Of a DNA stretch of 44,597 nucleotides, positions 39,635-44,597 are shown one piece after another. The position numbers were made by a program, and so were the translations under genes. The notes beneath the pieces were generated by a model, which saw only the letters and a list, made by a program, of their open reading frames with translations, did not search any database and had not been told where the DNA came from. Source of the DNA: Dermatophilaceae bacterium (GTDB lineage Bacteria; Actinomycetota; Actinomycetes; Actinomycetales; Dermatophilaceae); NCBI GenBank assembly GCA_014377705.1, contig JACMPC010000191.1, forward strand, positions 1 through 44,597, in the 5' to 3' direction. Numbering within the stretch: position 1 is the first letter of the stretch; each line of letters begins with the position of its first letter.

Positions 39635-42157
39635 ATGACACGCGGAAAACTGCGGATCTATCTCGGCGCGGCACCGGGCGTCGGCAAGACGGTCGCGATG
39701 CTTGGCGAAGCCCACCGCCGCTTCGAGCGCGGCACCGATGTTGTCGTCGGGATCTGCGAGACGCACGGGCGCGCCTACACAGCAGCACAGATCGAGGGCC
39801 TGGAAACCGTTCCCTTGCATGAGATCGAGCATCGCGGGACATCGTTTCGCGAGCTCGATCTCGACGCGGTGCTGGCGCGCGCGCCGAGGGTGGCGCTGAT
39901 AGACGAACTGGCGCATACCAACGTGCCGGGCTCGCGCAACACCAAGCGGTGGGAGGACATCCACGAGCTGCTCGAGGCTGGCATCGACGTGATCTCCACG
40001 GTCAACATCCAGCATCTGGAGTCCCTCAACGACGTCGTCGAGTCGATCACCGGCGTCAAGCAGCGAGAGACCGTGCCCGATGACGTGGTTCGTGCGGCGG
40101 ACCAGATCGAGCTGGTCGACATGACACCGGAAGCGCTGAGACGGCGGATGGCCCATGGCAACGTCTACGCTGCGGAGAAGGTGGACGCAGCTCTGTCGAA
40201 CTATTTCCGGCCGGGGAACCTGTCTGCGCTGCGAGAGCTGGCACTGCTCTGGCTGGCCGACCGGGTGGACGAGGCGCTGGACCGCTACCGACAGGACCAG
40301 GGCATCTCGACGACCTGGCCGACTCGCGAACGGGTCGTGGTCGCGCTGGGCGGCGGACCGGAAGGAGAGACGTTGCTGCGCAGGGGGGCCCAGATCGCCT
40401 CCCGGGGGGCTGGCGGCGAGCTGATGGCCACCTGTGTCACCCAGTCCGACGGGCTCGTCGGAGCTGACCTGGCATTGATTGCCGCCCAGCGCAAGCTGAC
40501 CGAGGAGCTCGGCGGGACCTTCCACCCGGTCAGCGGCGACGACGTGGCGCAGGCGATCCTGAACTTCGCCCGGGGCGTCAACGCGACCCAGATCGTGCTC
40601 GGGGTCAGCCGCCGCGGACGCCTGCAGTCCCTGCTGTCGCCCGGTGCGGGAGAAGCGGTGGTTGCAGGCTCAGGCGACATCGACGCGCACCTGGTGTCCC
40701 ACGACTACGCCCGAAAGGGACTGGGTAGGCCGCGCCCCGCGGCCGGCGTCGGCATCAGGAGGGTGACCCTCGCCTGGTTGATGGCGACGCTGGGCCTGGG
40801 CCTCATGACGTTGCTGCAGGTGATCACCCGGGAGAGCCACGACATACCCCTGGACATGCTGGCGTACCTGGCCCTGACCGTGGGCTGTGCCCTGGTGGGC
40901 GGGCTGTGGCCGGCGCTGTTCTGTGCCGTGGCCAGCAGTCTCGCGCTGAACTTCTTCTTCACCCCGCCCATCCATACCCTGGCGATCTCGGACCCGCAGA
41001 ATGCGGCGGTCCTGATCGTGTTCGTGCTGTTGGCAACCGGGGTCTCCTCGGTGGTCCACCTCAGCGCCCGGCGGACCGCAGAAGCGGTTGCCGCAGAACG
41101 GGAAACGCGCGTCCTAGCCCGGCTGGCACACTCGCTGCTGGGAGCAGCCGACCAGCTGCCCGTGCTGCTGGACCAGGCGCGCACCACCTTCGGGATGCAG
41201 TCCGCCGCCATCGTCAGGCGTGACTCGGTTCGCGAGCCCTGGGAGGTGCTATCGAGTGCAGGCCCCTTCACCGTCGACCTGGTACGCGATGCCTCCGTGC
41301 GCGCGCCGGTGGACGACCTGACAGAGCTCGTCCTGTGCGGATCGGTCATCGGAGCCGACGAGGGGCGCCTGGTCTCAGCCTTCGCGATGCACGCGTCCGC
41401 GATCCTGAGCCGCGACGAGCTGGTTCGCCAGGCGAGGGCCGCCACCCGTCTGGCGAAGGACAGCCGCACCCGGACGGCCCTGCTGGCCGCCGTCTCTCAC
41501 GACCTTCGAACTCCGCTGGCAAGCATCAAGGCGGCCGTCTCCAGCCTGCGTCAGAAGGACATCACCTGGTCCGCCGCCGACGAGGCCGACCTGCTCGAGA
41601 CGATCGAGGAGTCGGCCGACCGGCTCAACGCGATGGTGGGCAATCTCCTGGACATGTCCCGGTTGCAGACCGGTTCGATCACTTCCCACCTGCAGGACCT
41701 GCACCTTCTGGACGTGGTGAGGAACTCTGTCTCGACTCTGGGCGACCAGGGTCGACGGATCCGCACCTGGTTCCCCGACGACCTCCCGTTGTTCCGCGGC
41801 GACGCCGGTCTGCTCGACCGGGTGCTGGCCAACGTCCTGGAGAACGCGCTGAGACACTCCCCCGGACGCCAGGAGGTCGTGGTCAGCGGCAGTGTGATCG
41901 GCAGATGTCTCCAGGTGCGGGTGGTCGACCGGGGCATGGGCGTGCCGGACCACGCCAAGGAACAGATCTTCGCCCCGTTCCAGCGTCTGGGGGATGCTGG
42001 CAGCGGCGAGGGTGTCGGTCTCGGACTTGCCGTGGCACGTGGGCTCACCGAGGCGATGGACGGCACCCTGGGCGCCGAGAACACTCCCGGCGGCGGCCTG
42101 ACCATCGTCATCGAACTACCGTTGATCTCGACCGCGCCATCACCCGCGCACCGATGA
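39635..42157 (+). CDS. kdpD: Sensor histidine kinase KdpD
   Basis: This is a full-length potassium/turgor sensor kinase of 840 residues. It has the N-terminal KdpD domain with Walker A GAAPGVGKT (11-19) and DELAHTNVPGSRN, a Usp-like domain (about 225-350), the DUF4118 four-helix membrane domain (about 370-475), a GAF-like domain, then the HisKA and HATPase domains. The phospho-acceptor is His622 (AAVSHDLRTPLASIK). ATP-binding N-box LANVLENALRHSPG and G-boxes (DRGMGVP, GEGVGLGLAVARGL) are intact. It starts 20 bp after DUF4118 and is followed by kdpE after 15 bp. Nothing suggests decay, so its output must be something other than the broken pump here. Confidence 0.96.
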   Translation: MTRGKLRIYLGAAPGVGKTVAMLGEAHRRFERGTDVVVGICETHGRAYTAAQIEGLETVPLHEIEHRGTSFRELDLDAVLARAPRVALIDELAHTNVPGSRNTKRWEDIHELLEAGIDVISTVNIQHLESLNDVVESITGVKQRETVPDDVVRAADQIELVDMTPEALRRRMAHGNVYAAEKVDAALSNYFRPGNLSALRELALLWLADRVDEALDRYRQDQGISTTWPTRERVVVALGGGPEGETLLRRGAQIASRGAGGELMATCVTQSDGLVGADLALIAAQRKLTEELGGTFHPVSGDDVAQAILNFARGVNATQIVLGVSRRGRLQSLLSPGAGEAVVAGSGDIDAHLVSHDYARKGLGRPRPAAGVGIRRVTLAWLMATLGLGLMTLLQVITRESHDIPLDMLAYLALTVGCALVGGLWPALFCAVASSLALNFFFTPPIHTLAISDPQNAAVLIVFVLLATGVSSVVHLSARRTAEAVAAERETRVLARLAHSLLGAADQLPVLLDQARTTFGMQSAAIVRRDSVREPWEVLSSAGPFTVDLVRDASVRAPVDDLTELVLCGSVIGADEGRLVSAFAMHASAILSRDELVRQARAATRLAKDSRTRTALLAAVSHDLRTPLASIKAAVSSLRQKDITWSAADEADLLETIEESADRLNAMVGNLLDMSRLQTGSITSHLQDLHLLDVVRNSVSTLGDQGRRIRTWFPDDLPLFRGDAGLLDRVLANVLENALRHSPGRQEVVVSGSVIGRCLQVRVVDRGMGVPDHAKEQIFAPFQRLGDAGSGEGVGLGLAVARGLTEAMDGTLGAENTPGGGLTIVIELPLISTAPSPAHR

Positions 42158-42172
42158 AGGGAGGCGCACCTC

Positions 42173-42850
42173 ATGACCTTCATCCTGGTCGTCGATGACG
42201 AACCGCACATCGTGCGCACCCTGACCATCAACCTGCGCGCTCGCGACTACGAGGTCGAGTCCGCACGTGACGGGCGCTCGGCCCTGCAGATCGTGGCCGA
42301 GCGCACCCCGGACGTCATCGTGCTGGACCTCGGCCTGCCGGACGTGAATGGACTCGAGGTCCTGCGCCGGGTCCGCGAGACCTCGGCGGTGCCGGTGGTC
42401 GTCCTCTCCGCCAGGCAGGAGTCCGACGACAAGGTGGAGGCCCTGGACGCCGGCGCCGATGACTACGTCACCAAGCCCTTCGGGATGGACGAGTTCCTGG
42501 CCCGGGTGCGGGCGGCCGCGCGACGTACAGGCCCCCCCGCGCCTTTCCTGCCCACGGTGCAGACCGATGACTTCGTGCTGGACTTCGCGAACTACCACGC
42601 CACCCGCGGTGAGCGGGAGGTCCGGCTGACCCCCACCGAGTGGCGGTTGCTGGCGGCGCTGGCCGCCTCGCCGGGCCAGCTGGTCACGCACGCCGCCCTG
42701 CTTCGCGCCGCCTGGGGACCGTCCTACGGCCGCGAGTCCAACTACCTTCGCGTGTATGCCAACCAGCTGCGCCGCAAGCTCGAACCCGACACCGGCCGGC
42801 CGCGATACCTCATCACCGAGCCGGGCATCGGGTACCGCCTCATGGTCTGA
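42173..42850 (+). CDS. kdpE: Response regulator KdpE
   Basis: This 225-residue OmpR-type response regulator is the partner of KdpD. The receiver domain has Asp9-Glu10, phospho-acceptor Asp52 (IVLDLGLPDVNG), Thr/Ser79 and Lys101 (TKPFGMDEFL). The C-terminal winged helix (about 125-225) has LTPTEWRLLAALAASPGQLVT and ESNYLRVYANQLRRKLE. GGGAGG lies upstream of ATG 42173. The usual target promoter of kdpFABC is gone in this window, so other targets must exist if the regulator is still used. Confidence 0.96.
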   Translation: MTFILVVDDEPHIVRTLTINLRARDYEVESARDGRSALQIVAERTPDVIVLDLGLPDVNGLEVLRRVRETSAVPVVVLSARQESDDKVEALDAGADDYVTKPFGMDEFLARVRAAARRTGPPAPFLPTVQTDDFVLDFANYHATRGEREVRLTPTEWRLLAALAASPGQLVTHAALLRAAWGPSYGRESNYLRVYANQLRRKLEPDTGRPRYLITEPGIGYRLMV

Positions 42851-43938
42851 GCCCGTATGCCGTGCCGCCCACTGCCACTGTTGGTCTCCCAGGGCTCGGC
42901 AGCCGCCAGGCCCGGTCTGCCTGATGTTGACAACCGCCCACCGCGCCATGGCAGTCAGGTTGGCCTTTCCGGTCTCGAAGCTGCCATCGGCCGGCTCCGA
43001 AGCCATGGCCAGCGCGATCCGCGAGCCGTTCGCGAGAGTGACGATGCCCACCTGACGAATGAGATACCCCTGCCCGGCCCAGGGGCCCAGCCGCACTTGA
43101 ACTGTGCGACACGGCCGGCGGCCCCGAACCCCCAGAGCGGACCCGGCTCGACCTCTCCCATCAGCGTGAGGACGTCGCGACCGAACTTCAGGCAGGGCAC
43201 CGTCGCCACGAACGTGGCCTGGCCGGCCAGAGACCACCACGTCTGCCCGAATGCGCTCAATGCGGGGCGGACTCGCTGGGACTGCACACGCGTCTGTCCG
43301 TCGCCGACGGAGCGAAGCACCGCCTGGACCTTGGACGCCGCGGTCGGGGGCGCGCCCAGGAAGCTCCAGAGCTGTTCGGCCGCGGCATTGTCAGAGGCCG
43401 TGATGGCCCGTCGGATCACGCTGTGCCCCGGCGTCGGGCTTGCCACCGCCTTGGCGACCACCGCCACGGCGACCGGAACCTTGACCGTTGACCTGCCGGG
43501 GGCCGGTTCGCCATGACCCGAGCCCTGCTGCCGGTGTGCCACCGACGCTGGTGCAGGCCAGGCCCTCCGCTCCGCCCATCCGACCCGCCAGGGCGTCAAA
43601 GCTTCGGCTCAGGCCTGCCGAACCAGCCAGTGCGGGAGGTGAGCCGGTGGATGCGGCAGAGCCATGCGGCGAGGAACTCTTCCCTGGCTGTGCGGTCTGT
43701 GCGCCCTTCCCCGAGAGCTCGGCCCTGAGTCGACCACGCTCCTTGCGCAACCGCAAGGACTCCTGCTCCATCTGCTTGATCTTGCTGGCTCGGGCAGACG
43801 CCGTCGTGGACTCCGAGGTGCCGGCAGACTCCGGCGAGGTCCCGAGGCACAAGTGAGCAGCCCCGTGGCGAGGATCGAGCCGGGGACGGCGCACCATCTC
43901 CGCCTGGTCACCTGGGTCTCGGGCCGGAAAGTGCTCAA
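42840..43938 (-). pseudogene. Lipoprotein with beta-lactamase-like SxxK serine hydrolase domain, frameshifted
   Basis: Three frames together make one exported protein. TTG 43938 starts a lipoprotein signal (RRWCAVPGSILATGLLTC, lipobox LLTC). After a shift near 43840 come a coiled coil (KIKQMEQESLRLRKERGRL) and a Ser/Ala-rich linker. After a shift in the G5 run at 43498 comes STVKVPVAVAVVAKAV with Ser-x-x-Lys, then IRRAITASDNAAAEQLW (SDN). After a shift near 43086 comes KCGW (KTG-like) and LANGSRIALAMASEPADG. These are the three active-site boxes of class A beta-lactamase-like serine hydrolases. Each shift is a one-base change in a G/C context, so sequence error is possible. The 3' end is uncertain (TGA at 42840 in one frame). 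Confidence 0.65.
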
Positions 43939-43944
43939 GGTAGC

Positions 43945-44445
43945 TCAGCGAGGGTCGACGAGGGCGTTGTTGCCACCACGGCATACCGTCGGCACGCCCG
44001 CCACACAGCGCATCGAGCAGTACCTGCCGGCCGTCGGGCTGTAGACGTCGATGGTGTTGGTCCCGCCTCGAAGAACGCGGTCTTGACGTTGGCGGCGAAC
44101 GCACAGCTGGTGTTGGAGCTCACGCTGACGTTGTCGCCGCAGGGGGTGGCGGCCGGTCCCTGCGCCTGTGGTGCCGGCGTGGCGGCCCGGGGGTGCGACG
44201 GCCGGCCCCGGTGTGGCGGCCTGAGACTTGGCCTGCGCCGACTCCTGCTGCAGCTTCTTCAGCTCAGCGGCAATCCTCGCCTGCTCGTCCTCCAATCTCT
44301 TCTGCTTCTGCCTGGCGGCCTCTTCAGAGGCGCCCGCGGCCTTGGCCTTGTCGATATCCGACTGGGAGGTGCCGCTGCAGGCCGACAGCAGCGACGCACC
44401 GATGGCGAGAACCACAACAGGACGACATAAGGTCTGGCCTGGCAT
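43945..44445 (-). pseudogene. Actinobacterial lipoprotein with coiled coil, frameshifted
   Basis: ATG 44445 starts a lipoprotein signal peptide (VVVLAIGASLLSAC, lipobox LSAC), then a coiled coil (EEAARQKQKRLEDEQARIAA) and a Pro/Ala linker. A one-base shift in the G5 run at 44189 moves to a frame with CGDNVSVSSNTSCAFAANVK. A second near 44061 returns to GTNTIDVYSPTAGRYCSMRC and CRGGNNALV, then stop. The joined C-terminal part is a small Cys-containing domain common on actinobacterial secreted proteins. The two repairs are one surplus base in a C5 run and one C missing after GGG. The next lipoprotein gene begins 6 bp later, so they are likely one operon. A TATATT box at 44480-44485 (minus strand) may be the -10. 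Confidence 0.65.
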
Positions 44446-44597
44446 CACGCTTTCAGGCTTTGGCACAAACCACCAAAAGAATATACAAAAGGGTCACTTC
44501 CAGGCGGCTAGCGAGGATCCTTGCCGTGCGTCGGCTAGCCCGGCGGGCGGCTCCTGGGTCAGAGACCGCCGACCCGGCCGTTGCGGGTGAGCGACCA

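Overview
The window is high-GC DNA, densely coded on both strands. Its backbone is the actinobacterial block rimO-pgsA-pncC-clgR ... DUF3046-recA-recX-miaB. Gene order, codon bias, the LexA-type SOS box, the PafBC-type recA promoter and the MiaB-linked alanine-rich dioxygenase-like protein all point to Actinobacteria. Within that group a Micrococcales member of the Intrasporangiaceae type fits best, but this placement is inference. No rRNA, tRNA, CRISPR array, insertion sequence or prophage gene was found.

Layout: 1-6.9 kb holds a truncated repeat lectin-like gene, a GNAT acetyltransferase, a PLP decarboxylase, MOSC and DUF427 proteins, a broken TetR gene facing a small membrane protein, and an acyl-CoA dehydrogenase. 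6.9-11.1 kb carries a membrane GAF-GGDEF-EAL protein and a secreted subtilase ending in a Trp-rich pentapeptide array. 11.4-19 kb is the recA block, read leftwards, with a three-gene ABC-2 exporter operon between recA and the DUF3046 gene. 19-21.4 kb has a permuted NlpC/P60-like gene, a tiny membrane-anchored protein, a hemerythrin-like protein and a CPBP protease homologue. 21.5-26.4 kb is one very large Lhr helicase gene, read rightwards. 27-30.4 kb is clgR-pncC-pgsA-rimO, read leftwards. 30.5-36 kb is a glycerol regulon: a SorC-type regulator divergent from glpD, then glpF and glpK, with palindromic operator candidates and long mRNA hairpins. 36-37.3 kb is an M19 dipeptidase. 37.4-42.9 kb is a decayed kdp locus: kdpB and kdpC are fused remnants, while DUF4118, kdpD and kdpE are intact. 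42.8-44.5 kb holds two lipoprotein genes with several apparent frameshifts.

Two themes recur. First, at least five unrelated genes carry in-frame 15- or 18-bp tandem repeats, mostly encoding pentapeptides: subtilase tail, PgsA tail, Lhr linker, dipeptidase N-terminus and the dioxygenase-like linker. Second, several broken genes (TetR, both lipoproteins) would be restored by the same tiny correction, a C missing after GGG or a one-base change in a G/C run. Some frameshifts may therefore be sequencing errors. The kdpBC deletion and the loss of the KdpB TGES glutamate cannot be explained that way. The most notable biology is the retained KdpDE sensor pair beside a dead Kdp pump, the unusual tails on RecA and PgsA, and the two divergent genes at 19.7 kb whose ribosome-binding sites share one palindrome.
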